This document shows, in pieces, positions 1 to 8,413 of a stretch of DNA of 53,292 nucleotides. Source of the DNA: Paenibacillus lemnae (GTDB taxonomy: Bacteria > Bacillota > Bacilli > Paenibacillales > Paenibacillaceae); contig NZ_JABBPN010000026.1 of assembly GCF_012933385.1 (NCBI RefSeq), forward strand, positions 1 through 53,292, given 5' to 3'. Under the pieces are notes generated by a model. The model saw only the letters and a list, made by a program, of their open reading frames with translations. It was not told the origin of the DNA and made no database searches. The translations under genes were made by a program, and so were the position numbers. Position 1 is the first letter of the stretch; every line of letters begins with the position of its first letter.

Positions 1-39
1 AAGAAGCTGCCGCCTGCAACATACAGGCAACAGCTTCTT
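1..39. terminator. Hairpin at window edge, probable terminator
   Basis: AAGAAGCTG and CAGCTTCTT form a 9-bp outer stem, and GCCTG/CAGGC form an inner stem around a short loop. It lies downstream of the minus-strand gene ending at 165, so it may end that transcript. The bases that would hold a minus-strand U-tract lie outside the window, so direction is not settled. Confidence 0.45.
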
Positions 40-164
40 CACGTATCCTAACCTTTTTTAAAATGTCCTTTACAAGGGGTACAGTTTAGTATAAGGTCCC
101 TCCTTTTTTTGTATTTCACTAACGCAGCACGCTATGTTGATGTGACTCATGTTGTTATCGGCAA

Positions 165-800
165 TCATGCAGAAGGTGTCTGATGTTCCGGAATAGGATC
201 CGTCATCGCCTGATCCTCCTGGGACAGAAGCGCCTGTGCCCGTTTCTGCCGGCGTCTGCGGTTCAGATAAAGTCCGAGCAGCACCAGCGGCACGGCAATG
301 ATGAATATATACATAGACACATTCTTGACCATTCCTTCGGCACTTCGGCCATAAAAGTAAAACAAAATGCCTACTACATAAAACTTTGTCGCTCTCCCCA
401 GAGCGGCATAAGCCATCAGACGCCAGAGCGGAAAGTTCAGACATCCTGAAAGAATAGTAAACACCTTAAAGGGAATCGGCGTAAATGAACCGACGAGTAT
501 AGCAGCCTCCCCATTTTTCTGGAAGCGGTCCGTCGCGGCATCAATCCATTCTTTCTTGAGGATTTTGTAAAGGACCGACTTGCCAAGAAGTTTCCCGATC
601 ATATAACCGACAGGGGTTCCCAGTAGACAACCGACAAAACCGGCGGTAGCCAGCCAAAGTGCAGATGACGGATGCAGGATACTCAGGGAAACCTGAAGAA
701 AAAATGCCGGGACAGGAAATATAACGGCATCAAAAAAAGAATGAATGAACAACCCCCATGGACCAAACCTCATTAAAAAATCCATTACATCCTGAAACAT
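165..800 (-). CDS. VTT/DedA-like (YqaA-type) inner membrane protein
   Basis: This 211-residue integral membrane protein has several hydrophobic segments (roughly residues 15-40, 48-72, 100-120, 128-150 and 162-180) and a basic, polar C-terminal tail from about residue 180. The stretch around residues 103-120 (GSFTPIPFKVFTILSG) is the conserved re-entrant motif of the VTT (SNARE-associated, DedA-like) family in its YqaA-type branch. Family members act as flippases or transport-related proteins for lipid carriers. The substrate here cannot be told from sequence. The start at 800 is preceded by AGGGG seven bases upstream. It stands alone, with no gene between its stop and the window edge. Confidence 0.75.
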   Translation of the reverse strand: MFQDVMDFLMRFGPWGLFIHSFFDAVIFPVPAFFLQVSLSILHPSSALWLATAGFVGCLLGTPVGYMIGKLLGKSVLYKILKKEWIDAATDRFQKNGEAAILVGSFTPIPFKVFTILSGCLNFPLWRLMAYAALGRATKFYVVGILFYFYGRSAEGMVKNVSMYIFIIAVPLVLLGLYLNRRRRQKRAQALLSQEDQAMTDPIPEHQTPSA

Positions 801-888
801 AACTCAACCCCTAGATAGTTTCTCCTTACCAGACCCTTGCTTACAAAGTATATCATATAATGATGCCATAATCCGGTGCATATTGGTG

Positions 889-928
889 AAAAAGGAGCAC
901 TCCGGGAGTCGATCCCGGCAGTGCTCCT
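889..928 (-). terminator. Rho-independent terminator of pdxK
   Basis: On the minus strand AGGAGCAC and GTGCTCCT pair, with an inner CCGGG/CCCGG stem, and five U residues follow. It sits about 25 bases after the pdxK stop. Confidence 0.85.
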
Positions 929-953
929 GTATGGAGTAACGAATATTACGTTC

Positions 954-1760
954 TCAACGCGATGATCTGTGTGCTGAATGACGGGTAGGTCCAACGAACT
1001 CATTCAGCTGGAATCCGTTCGCAATCGCTTGGGTCACAAAAACTTTAGCCCGTTCAACAGCTTCGGGAACCGAGAGGCCATTGGCCAGATTCGCCGTGAC
1101 CGCCGCAGAAGAAGTGCAGCCTGCACCGTGCGTAAACGCCGTTGTGACGGTATCCGACTCAAACCATTGAAAGTCTTTGCCGTTATACAGCAGATCCATC
1201 GCTTTGCCTTCTCTAATTTTGCCCCGGTCCTTGATCAGAACATGTTTTGCACCCTTACTGTGAATAACCTCGGCAGCTTCCTGCATCTGATCTATGGTAC
1301 GAATCGGCCCGGATTTGGCTAGCTGGGAAGCCTCAAACAAATTCGGTGTCACCAGATCCGCACGAGGAAGCAGGAATTCAATCATTGCCTCCGTGTTTTC
1401 CGGTTGAAGCACTTCGTCTGTACCTTTACATACCATTACCGGGTCAATGACGACCCGTTCCAGCTGATAGCGGTCTATATACTTGGAAACCAGCTCAATG
1501 ATCTCCACGGATCCCAGCATTCCGGTCTTCATGGCATCAAAGCCAATCCCCTCAATCACGGTTTTCAGCTGGGTTTCTACTATATTTAAATCAACGGGGA
1601 ACACCTGATGATTCCAGGTGCCCGGCTCCATGCATACAATCGTCGTCAAAGCCGTCATGCCATAGACATCAAACTCCTGGAATGTTTTCAGATCTGCCTG
1701 AATTCCGGCGCCTCCGCTTGTATCGGAGCCTGCAATGGTCAGTGCTTTTTTTATCGTCAT
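954..1760 (-). CDS. pdxK: Pyridoxine/pyridoxal kinase (ThiD-like ribokinase fold)
   Basis: This 268-residue kinase phosphorylates pyridoxine, pyridoxal and pyridoxamine in B6 salvage. The N-terminal AGSDTSGGAGIQADLKTF motif and the C-terminal THGAGCT anion-hole motif (about residues 210-216) define the HMP kinase/ThiD branch of the ribokinase superfamily. The body (WNHQVFP, DAMKTGML, VVIDPVMVCKG, TPNLFEA) follows the B. subtilis PdxK/YwdB pattern more closely than dedicated ThiD, and no thiamine genes are nearby. Length is normal. GGAAGGG lies upstream of the ATG. A bifunctional HMP/HMP-P kinase role cannot be excluded. Confidence 0.85.
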   Translation of the reverse strand: MTIKKALTIAGSDTSGGAGIQADLKTFQEFDVYGMTALTTIVCMEPGTWNHQVFPVDLNIVETQLKTVIEGIGFDAMKTGMLGSVEIIELVSKYIDRYQLERVVIDPVMVCKGTDEVLQPENTEAMIEFLLPRADLVTPNLFEASQLAKSGPIRTIDQMQEAAEVIHSKGAKHVLIKDRGKIREGKAMDLLYNGKDFQWFESDTVTTAFTHGAGCTSSAAVTANLANGLSVPEAVERAKVFVTQAIANGFQLNEFVGPTRHSAHRSSR

Positions 1761-1826
1761 GATGATCTGTCCCTTCCTGATCCAAGATAAAAATGATTCC
1801 TCTATTATAAGGAACTTTACCGTTCC

Positions 1827-2582
1827 TTACAAACGCGATTGCTCTGTCAGAATCAATGGACCGTCTTTGGTGATCGCAATGGTATGCTCATACTGAGCCG
1901 ACAGTTTACCGTCCGCCGTCCGGGCCGTCCAGCCGTCCTCATCGATCTTGACATTATAGGTACCGATGTTCAGCATCGGCTCGATCGTAATAACCATGCC
2001 TTCTTTCAGACGGGGACCGCGATGAGGTGGACCATAGTGTGGGACTTGAGGTTCTTCGTGCATCTCCTGACCGATCGCGTGGCCGACAAAGTGGCGCACA
2101 ACAGACAGATTCTCGGATTCCGCGTAAGCCTGTATCGCATGGGAAATATCCCCGATACGATTTCCGATGACCGCCTGCTCGATGCCGAGATAGAGCGATT
2201 TGCGGGTTACCTCCATGAGATGCCGTGCTTCGTCTGAAATATCTCCTACGGCATAAGACCATGCCGAGTCAGCCAGCCATCCATCGAGACGAACGACCAT
2301 ATCAATGGTCACAATGTCCCCATTTTTCAGAGGTTCATCACGTGGAAATCCATGACAGATTTCATCATTGATCGATGCGCATGTTGCATAGGGATATCCG
2401 TGATATCCTTTTTGCTCCGGGGTCGCTCCGTTCTCTTCAAGGAACTTTTCTACGAACCGATCAATCTCTGAGGTGGTAACCCCCGGCTTGATCATGCCTG
2501 CTATCTGCCGGTGGCACTCGGCCAGGAGCTCACCGGCTTTTTGCATTTTAGTAATTTCTTCTCCCGTCTTGATAATGATCAT
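1827..2582 (-). CDS. map: Methionine aminopeptidase, type I
   Basis: This 251-residue cytosolic metalloenzyme removes the initiator methionine. The five metal ligands of the pita-bread fold are present in context: DMVVRLDGWLADSAW, HFVGHAIG, TIEPML and EHTIAITKDG. The frame stays open to 2696, but the ATG at 2582 is chosen because AGAAGG lies eight bases upstream and the product then starts with the usual MIIIKT...EI.KM sequence. It is probably a secondary or standalone MetAP, because the translation-operon map beside adk/infA is not in this window. A U-tailed hairpin lies just upstream at 2611-2677. Confidence 0.9.
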   Translation of the reverse strand: MIIIKTGEEITKMQKAGELLAECHRQIAGMIKPGVTTSEIDRFVEKFLEENGATPEQKGYHGYPYATCASINDEICHGFPRDEPLKNGDIVTIDMVVRLDGWLADSAWSYAVGDISDEARHLMEVTRKSLYLGIEQAVIGNRIGDISHAIQAYAESENLSVVRHFVGHAIGQEMHEEPQVPHYGPPHRGPRLKEGMVITIEPMLNIGTYNVKIDEDGWTARTADGKLSAQYEHTIAITKDGPLILTEQSRL

Positions 2583-2610
2583 ACAGCACGCCTTCTTTCT
2601 CTCATCATTT

Positions 2611-2677
2611 AAAAAAGCCCTAACGGCCGGATTATCGCAAGGGACAAGGCCCTCGCGGCAAATCGACTGGTAAGGCT
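2611..2677 (-). terminator. Nested hairpin with U6 between terC and map
   Basis: On the minus strand AGCCTTACC pairs imperfectly with GTTAGGGCT, with inner GCCG/CGGC and GAGGG/CCCTT stems, followed by six U. It most simply ends the TerC transcript. Because it ends about 30 bases before the map start codon, it could also act as an attenuator of map. Confidence 0.45.
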
Positions 2678-2795
2678 GCATTCTTGACGCATCCACTAAG
2701 ACAGGTAACCGGACTTGCTGCGTCCGGCTCTGTCTTTAATGATATTATTGTACTCCGGGAAGGCTGTGAACACAACCGGGAACCAAGCCCGAATT

Positions 2796-3587
2796 CTAAT
2801 GCTCCAGCTGTCTGCGCTCAGCATCGGTCATGTCCGATTTATCTTTGGACAAGAACCATCCCAATACCGCGATAAGAATCAGGATTCCCCAAAACGTCAG
2901 CTTCCAGCCTGCACTTTTCGGAAACGTCTTCGCAATGATAGCAATATCCGGATGTGCCAGTGTATATACGGCCAGCTTGATCCCTACCCATCCGACGATG
3001 AGAAATGCCGCCGTTTCCAGTCCGGGCTTGCGAACCAGAAGATTGACAAACTTGGAAGCTGCAAAACGCATAATGACCAGGCCGATCAGACCGCCGATCA
3101 GAATAACGAGGAACTGTCCGCCATCCATCCCGCCAATGGCCGGCAGGTTTGTTGCCGGGAGCGTCAGGGCCAGGGCTACAGCTGCCAGAATCGCATCCAC
3201 GGCAAAGGCAATATCCGCAAGCTCAACTTTTAAAACCGTAACCCAGAAATTCTCTTCCTTCTTCTCGGCTTTTTCTTCATGCATTTTCTTCTTTACAAAC
3301 AGCTGTTTCACAATGTGATTAATACTGATGTAAAGCAGGTACACCGCACCTAATGCCTGTACGTACCAGACGTCTGCCAAAAACGAGATAATAAATAAGG
3401 AAACGAACCGAAATACAAAAGCTCCGGCCAATCCGTAAAACAGTGCTTTCTTTCGCTTCTCTTCCGGCAAATGCTTGACCATAATTGACATAACAAGCGC
3501 ATTGTCTGCTGCGAGTATGCCCTCCAATCCGATCAGTACCAGCAATACCCAGCCGTACTCCAATAATAATGCCGTGTCCAAGTGCAT
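2796..3587 (-). CDS. TerC-family membrane protein, manganese exporter (YkoY/MeeY type)
   Basis: This 263-residue polytopic membrane protein is of the TerC family. Its hallmarks are acidic residues in membrane helices: GLEGILAADNALV near the N-terminus and ELADIAFAVDAILAA in the centre. A charged cytoplasmic loop (KKKMHEEKAEKKEE) separates the two halves. B. subtilis homologues YkoY/MeeY and YceF/MeeF export Mn(II) and supply metal to secreted enzymes. The frame opens further upstream into the riboswitch, but the ATG at 3587 has a GGAAGGG site. Promoter, yybP-ykoY aptamer and terminator hairpin lie directly upstream, so expression should rise with Mn(II). Confidence 0.88.
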   Translation of the reverse strand: MHLDTALLLEYGWVLLVLIGLEGILAADNALVMSIMVKHLPEEKRKKALFYGLAGAFVFRFVSLFIISFLADVWYVQALGAVYLLYISINHIVKQLFVKKKMHEEKAEKKEENFWVTVLKVELADIAFAVDAILAAVALALTLPATNLPAIGGMDGGQFLVILIGGLIGLVIMRFAASKFVNLLVRKPGLETAAFLIVGWVGIKLAVYTLAHPDIAIIAKTFPKSAGWKLTFWGILILIAVLGWFLSKDKSDMTDAERRQLEH

Positions 3588-3636
3588 CGTTCCCTTCCGG
3601 TATAATAGATCCGTATGTCTCAGGGTTCCTGAAGGT

Positions 3637-3684
3637 AAAATAAAAAATACCTTTACCCCCGAAATTACGGCGGTAAAGGTATTT
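3637..3684 (-). terminator. Riboswitch expression-platform terminator
   Basis: On the minus strand AATACCTTTACC pairs with GGGTAAAGGTATT, followed by TTTTTTATTTT. The same GGTAAAGGTA sequence occurs at the 3' edge of the aptamer (about 3709-3720), so the left arm of the terminator can pair instead with the aptamer end to form an antiterminator. Confidence 0.85.
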
Positions 3685-3708
3685 ATCCATAAATCAATCG
3701 CAGGAATA

Positions 3709-3825
3709 GTACCTTTACCGTGTTCGGCAAAGGTCTCGCAAACAACTTTCGTTGCCAATAAAGCCGGAGACACGCATGGTGTCACGTAATGACGACTTTA
3801 CTGTGAGAGCTACTCCCCTTTACTA
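3709..3825 (-). promoter_or_regulatory. yybP-ykoY manganese riboswitch
   Basis: On the minus strand the RNA starts with the signature GGGGAGUAGC (3818-3809). It continues with GGCUUUAUUGGCAACGAAAG and ends with a closing helix made by GACCUUUGCCG and CGGUAAAGGU. These match the yybP-ykoY class that senses Mn(II) and controls YkoY/TerC and YybP genes. It lies between a strong promoter and a terC-family gene, as in B. subtilis ykoY. Exact ends are approximate. Confidence 0.88.
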
Positions 3826-3834
3826 ATTAATCGC

Positions 3835-3863
3835 ATTATAGCATGAGAAATGAAGCGAGCCAA
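3835..3863 (-). promoter_or_regulatory. SigA-type promoter for the riboswitch-terC transcript
   Basis: Minus-strand -35 TTGGCT (3863-3858), 17-bp spacer, -10 TATAAT (3840-3835). The conserved riboswitch core begins about 17 bases downstream of the -10. Confidence 0.75.
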
Positions 3864-3904
3864 GCATTAAATGCAGTGCTTTGCATTGTTTATGTGCAAG
3901 CCGT

Positions 3905-5203
3905 TTATTTATAAGCCGGCAGCCAGCTTCCATGGGCCTGAATCAGTTCATCGCATAGCGCTGTAATATCATCCAGAGACAATTCTGCAGACGTGTGCGG
4001 ATCCAGCATGGCAGCATGGTAGATATGCTCTTTCTTGCCGGTAAGCGCCGCTTCCACGGTCAGCAGTTGGGTGTTGATATTACTCCGGTTCAATGCAGCC
4101 AGCTGAGGCGGCAGATCACCAACATATGTTGGTGTGATACCTGATGCATCAACAAGGCATGGAACTTCCACACAAGCTTCTTTAGGCAGATTGGTGATCA
4201 GCCCCGTGTTCATAACGTTACCGCCGATTTTGAACGGAACATTACTCTCCATCGCCTCCATAATATAGGAAGCATACTCCTTGGAACGGTTATGCTCGAT
4301 ATGTTCACTGGCAAACAGTTTCTCACGCATCTCTTTCCATCCGTTGATTTGCTTCACACAGCGGCGCGGATATTCATCCAGCGGAATATTGAACTTCTCG
4401 ATCAGCTCAGGGTAGCTGCGTTTGATGAAATAAGGATGATACTCCGCATTATGCTCGGAGGACTCGGTTACATAATAGCCAAAACGGTTCATCAGCTCAT
4501 AGCGGACCATATCATCATGCTGTTCCTTCTGCTTCTCTGCAGCGCGGCGTTTGATTTCCGGATACAGATCTACCCCGTTCTTCTTCACTTCCAGCAGCCA
4601 GGCCATATGATTAATGCCCGCAATTTTAGACTCCACTCCAGTGTGGTCCATTCCCAATGATTCGAATAGGTGGGATACACAATGCTGGACACTATGGCAC
4701 AGGCCCACCGTCTTGACCCCACCCGCTGTGTTCATAACTGTTGTCAGGACAGCCATGGGGTTCGTGTAGTTCAAGAACCAGGCATCCGGACACACCTCTT
4801 GCATATCGCGGGCAAAATCAAGCATCACTGGAATGGTTCTCAAGTTGCGGAAAATGCCGCCAATCCCCACCGTGTCGGCAATCGTCTGCCGCAAGCCATA
4901 CTTTTTCGGGATGTCAAAATCCGTGATCGTGCATGGATCATAGCCCCCTACCTGAATGGCGTTGACCACATACTTGGCACCTCTCAGCGCTTCTTTGCGG
5001 TCACTATAGGACTTGATCACACATGTGCTGCCCAGTGTATTCTTGATGCTGTTAAGCAGCCGCTCTGAATCCTGAAGACGTTCATGATCAATATCAAACA
5101 AAGCAAGTTCAAAGCCCTGCAGCGCGGATGTAGACATCACATCACCCAACACATTTTTAACAAACACGGTGCTGCCTGCACCGATGAAAGTAATCTTGGA
5201 CAT
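3905..5203 (-). CDS. Glycoside hydrolase family 4, alpha-galactosidase/alpha-glucosidase-like
   Basis: This 432-residue cytosolic NAD- and Mn-dependent glycosidase is of GH4, which cleaves by an oxidation-elimination mechanism. Visible features are the N-terminal Rossmann loop FIGAGSTVF (6-14), the conserved NYTNPM (145-150), the metal-binding CHS at 169-171 and NHM at 198-200. The sequence is nearest MelA-type alpha-galactosidases, since the CHS motif with this spacing is typical of them. The substrate is an inference. TAGGAGG precedes the ATG. No sugar transporter is adjacent. The stop codon is only about 40 bases from the terC promoter, and no clear terminator is seen. Confidence 0.85.
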   Translation of the reverse strand: MSKITFIGAGSTVFVKNVLGDVMSTSALQGFELALFDIDHERLQDSERLLNSIKNTLGSTCVIKSYSDRKEALRGAKYVVNAIQVGGYDPCTITDFDIPKKYGLRQTIADTVGIGGIFRNLRTIPVMLDFARDMQEVCPDAWFLNYTNPMAVLTTVMNTAGGVKTVGLCHSVQHCVSHLFESLGMDHTGVESKIAGINHMAWLLEVKKNGVDLYPEIKRRAAEKQKEQHDDMVRYELMNRFGYYVTESSEHNAEYHPYFIKRSYPELIEKFNIPLDEYPRRCVKQINGWKEMREKLFASEHIEHNRSKEYASYIMEAMESNVPFKIGGNVMNTGLITNLPKEACVEVPCLVDASGITPTYVGDLPPQLAALNRSNINTQLLTVEAALTGKKEHIYHAAMLDPHTSAELSLDDITALCDELIQAHGSWLPAYK

Positions 5204-5297
5204 TATAATGATTCCTCCTAGTCATGACGCTCTGGTTAGCTCTAACTATACGTCTCACCCAGCATTTCAGACCATAGAACAACCCATTCATTACATG

Positions 5298-6707
5298 TCA
5301 TAATCCCATTTTATCATCCAGAATGACGGACTCGCTGAGCAGATCAACCAGATGAACGGCCCGGACATGCTCTCCTGTTCCGGCACGCTCAATTCCCCAT
5401 TTCATCTGCAGCAGACAGCCCGGATTGGAAGTCACGATCGTTTCAGCACCCGTCTGCTCAACATTCTCCATTTTATGATCCAGCAGGTCTGTAGACATTT
5501 CCGGCTGGGTCATATTATAGATTCCGGCCGAGCCGCAGCAAACCTCTGACCCCTGCAGCTCGCAGAGCTGCACACCCGGGATTCCCTGCATCAGTTCTCT
5601 TGGCTGCCCTTGAACGCGCATAACATTGCGCAGGTGACAGGAGTCCTGATACGTAACCTTGACCGCAGCTGTCTTTGGATCCTGCTCCTTGTGCAGCAGC
5701 GGCCGGCCAATTCCCTGCAGCAGCTCGGATATATCCTTTACCTGTCCGGCAAAGGTGACCGCTGCATTCCGGATGGAAGGATTCTGATCCTCTTTCATCA
5801 GATGGTCGTATTCCTTCAGCAGCGCACCACAGCCGCCCGCATTGCTCGCAATATAGTCTACGCCGGCTTCCTGAAAGGCAGATATATTTTTGGAAGCCAG
5901 ATTCTTGGCATCTTCCATTTCGCCAGAGTGAGCATGCAGTGCACCGCAGCAGACCTGTGCATCCGGCACCGCCACTTCAAAGCCCGCCTGACGCAGCAAA
6001 CGCACGGTATTTACATTCGTTTCCGCGAACATAACATCCATAATACAGCCGCGGAACATGCCAACTCGGGCGATTGTTTCGCCTACAGCGGGGATGATCA
6101 GCAGCTTGGCTCCGGAAGACGACTTTTCCGCACGAACCGGAAATCCAGCCTTTCTCCACAGATCCATCAAACCGTCGCCGCTAACCTCAGGCAGCGCCTT
6201 CTCCAGCTGCTGAAGGTGTTCTGGAAACATCTTCATTGCACCGGTCGAGCGTGCCAGCTTTTGCAGACCGGACTTCTGATAAAACTTCAGCGCTTTGCCC
6301 ATAAATTTCATACGGCCCTGATGCGGAAACAGCCCTTCAAGAAAGGTCTTGCGTGCCAATTTGACCGGCATGGAGTACTTCTTCTCCTGGGCAATAGCTT
6401 CCCGGGTTTGCTCGATCAGCTGTCCATATTTCACATCGGATGGACAAGCCGGCTCACAGGCCCGGCAGCCCAGACACAAATCCATCTGAGCCTGAAAGGA
6501 TTCGTCAGGCTCCATAATTCCGTCGACGACGGCTTTCATCAGCGCAATCCGGCCGCGCGGAGAAGCCGCTTCAAGGCCCGTCTCCAAAAAGGTCGGGCAG
6601 GCTGTCTGACAGAAGCCGCAGCGCATACAGTTCGTCAGCTGCTCCTCGTCCAGTGTCAGTCTCATCCGATCCGTTAAAGCTTGATGCTCTGTTCTTTGCA
6701 TGGTCAT
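5298..6707 (-). CDS. glcF: Glycolate/lactate oxidase iron-sulfur subunit
   Basis: This 469-residue protein has two ferredoxin-type 4Fe-4S motifs, CMRCGFCQTACP (C27, C30, C33, C37) and CLGCRACEPACP (C78, C81, C84, C88). Two CCG-type cysteine-rich domains follow (CCGALHAHSGE and CCGSAGIYN). It should pass electrons from the FAD subunit GlcD to the membrane quinone pool. It starts 4 bases after the glcD stop, so the two are one operon. GGGGG abuts the first ATG (6707), so the second ATG at 6701, six bases beyond it, may be the real start. No GlcE subunit is present, as is common in Bacillales. Confidence 0.88.
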   Translation of the reverse strand: MTMQRTEHQALTDRMRLTLDEEQLTNCMRCGFCQTACPTFLETGLEAASPRGRIALMKAVVDGIMEPDESFQAQMDLCLGCRACEPACPSDVKYGQLIEQTREAIAQEKKYSMPVKLARKTFLEGLFPHQGRMKFMGKALKFYQKSGLQKLARSTGAMKMFPEHLQQLEKALPEVSGDGLMDLWRKAGFPVRAEKSSSGAKLLIIPAVGETIARVGMFRGCIMDVMFAETNVNTVRLLRQAGFEVAVPDAQVCCGALHAHSGEMEDAKNLASKNISAFQEAGVDYIASNAGGCGALLKEYDHLMKEDQNPSIRNAAVTFAGQVKDISELLQGIGRPLLHKEQDPKTAAVKVTYQDSCHLRNVMRVQGQPRELMQGIPGVQLCELQGSEVCCGSAGIYNMTQPEMSTDLLDHKMENVEQTGAETIVTSNPGCLLQMKWGIERAGTGEHVRAVHLVDLLSESVILDDKMGL

Positions 6708-6711
6708 CCCC

Positions 6712-8139
6712 CTATACCCCGGTCAGCTTCGGTTCCTGAACCACAATCCGCTTCCGGGTTTCCGCAAACATCTTGCCGGGGTTCATTATTCCCTGCGGAT
6801 CAATGGCCTCTTTAATCCGCTTCATCATATCCATACCGGCTGCGCCAACCTTCCATTCCAGATAAGGCGCTTTGACATTACCAACACCGTGCTCTCCTGT
6901 AATCGTACCGCCCATAGCAATCGCCGCTTCGAAAATTTCTGCAAAAGCCTGCTCTACACGGTGAATTTCTTCCGGATTCCGTGCATCGGTCATGGCCGTA
7001 GGGTGAAGATTTCCGTCTCCGGCATGACCAAATGTACAGATCTGCACTTGATGCTTGGCCGCGATTCGCTGGACTTCGCCCACCATCTCGGCAATTTTGG
7101 AGCGGGGAACGGTTGCGTCCTCCAGAATGGTTGTCGGCCTTAAGCGTGACAGCGCCGCAAGTGCGCTTCGCCGTGCCTCCATCACTTTCGCACCTTCCTC
7201 CGGAGACGAAGCCACTCTCATCTGAACCGCACCGGATGCCATGCAGATTTCCTCTATTTTTTTCAGATCCCGCTCCACATCTTCTACCGTGCCGTCCTGT
7301 TCAATGGCCAGCATCGCTTTGGCTTCGACCGGCAGACCAATCTTGGCGAAATCCTCTACCACCTGCAGTGTGGGCTGATCCATAAATTCCAGGGTGCAGG
7401 GAAACATATGATTCGCGATAATGTTGGACACGGTTTTTGCAGCCGCTTCCAGATCATCGTACATCGCGACCATGGCCCGGCGGTAAACCGGCTTTGGAAT
7501 CAGCTTGACGGTAGCCTCTGTAATAATTGCGAGCGTTCCGCCGGACCCGACGAGAAGACGTGTCAAATCATATCCCGCTACATCTTTAACAAGCTTGCCT
7601 CCGGTTCGAAGTATGCTCCCGTCCGGCATGACCGCTTCCAGTCCGAGCACATAATCCTTGGTCGTTCCATATTTCAGACCACGCAGACCGCCTGCACCCA
7701 AGGCAATATTGCCGCCCATGGTGCAGATAATCATGCTGCTGGGATCCGGCGGATAAAATAAACCCGTGCGTTCTACGGTCATGTGAAACTGCTTCGTATT
7801 TAATCCTGCCTGAAACGTCGCAGTCAGATTCTCACTGTCAATCTCCAGCAGCTTGTTCATGCGTGTCATGACCAGCACAACCCCGCCTTTCAGCGGTACG
7901 GTACCGCCGCACAGATTGCTGCCGGCTCCGCGGCCTACAATAGGAATGCTGTGCGCCGCACAGATTTTCACAATGTCCGAAACTTCCTGTGTACTTCCCG
8001 GAAAAATGACCGCATCCGGCATGGATTGATACAGCGGTGTGGCGTCATAGCTGTAGGAAACCAGGCTCTCCTGGTCATCCTTGAACCATTTGTCTCCGAC
8101 CACAGCATTCATCTGTTCCCGAATATGCTGCTCCAGCAT
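6712..8139 (-). CDS. glcD: FAD-linked glycolate/D-lactate oxidase subunit
   Basis: This 475-residue flavoprotein belongs to the VAO/FAD-oxidase C family. The FAD-binding segment (about residues 40-220) includes PIVGRGAGSNLCGG and GNIALGAGGLRGLKYGTT. The C-terminal substrate domain has TFGHAGDGNLHP, which carries catalytic and metal-binding histidines, and GEHGVG. It oxidises a 2-hydroxyacid (glycolate or D-lactate) and hands electrons to GlcF downstream. A GTG at 8148 opens the frame, but AAGGG lies eight bases before the ATG at 8139, which is preferred. The region upstream is a folded repeat element. Confidence 0.87.
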   Translation of the reverse strand: MLEQHIREQMNAVVGDKWFKDDQESLVSYSYDATPLYQSMPDAVIFPGSTQEVSDIVKICAAHSIPIVGRGAGSNLCGGTVPLKGGVVLVMTRMNKLLEIDSENLTATFQAGLNTKQFHMTVERTGLFYPPDPSSMIICTMGGNIALGAGGLRGLKYGTTKDYVLGLEAVMPDGSILRTGGKLVKDVAGYDLTRLLVGSGGTLAIITEATVKLIPKPVYRRAMVAMYDDLEAAAKTVSNIIANHMFPCTLEFMDQPTLQVVEDFAKIGLPVEAKAMLAIEQDGTVEDVERDLKKIEEICMASGAVQMRVASSPEEGAKVMEARRSALAALSRLRPTTILEDATVPRSKIAEMVGEVQRIAAKHQVQICTFGHAGDGNLHPTAMTDARNPEEIHRVEQAFAEIFEAAIAMGGTITGEHGVGNVKAPYLEWKVGAAGMDMMKRIKEAIDPQGIMNPGKMFAETRKRIVVQEPKLTGV

Positions 8140-8162
8140 ACATTTCACCCTTTTCTATTTCG

Positions 8163-8385
8163 ATACTATATAAACTGAAATTAAGAGTTACCTTTCCGGA
8201 TGGCTGCGATGGCAAGTGTTCTTACGACCGCTGTTGCCTCCAAAATGCTTGAATTATAACTGTCTGCATGTAGCATTTTGGAGGCAAAGCTTATGCTTCC
8301 GATGCTAGCTTTCCTCTGGAAAGCTTTGAGCCGACCGCTTCGCTTCTCCAGAATCACTTGTCACCTCCGCTATCGAAGGTAAAGT
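8163..8385. repeat. Imperfectly palindromic intergenic element, about 220 bp
   Basis: The core is a perfect 16-bp inverted repeat, TTGCCTCCAAAATGCT at 8234-8249 and its complement at 8272-8287. The outer flanks also pair: TTACCTTTCCGGATGGC...GGCAAGTG near 8189-8218 matches the complement of CACTTGTCACC...GAAGGTAAAG near 8356-8384. The right arm carries its own hairpin, AGCTTTCC/GGAAAGCT (8307-8325). The whole can fold into one long branched stem. No reading frame covers it. It fills the glcD-anmK gap. The 8163-8208 end resembles sequence at 16995-17040. Confidence 0.6.
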
Positions 8386-8413
8386 CTTTATTCATTCTTA
8401 TATAAAATCTATA

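Noticed and set aside
70..444. Minus-strand 124-codon frame at the left end
   Set aside because: It overlaps the VTT membrane protein in another frame and shows low-quality composition without a start signal.
2583..2696. 38-codon N-terminal extension of map
   Set aside because: It overlaps a U-tailed hairpin, and a good ribosome binding site precedes the ATG at 2582, which gives the normal family length.
5610..6677. Plus-strand open frame of 355 codons
   Set aside because: It lies wholly antisense to glcF, has no family features or ribosome binding site, and glcF is well supported.
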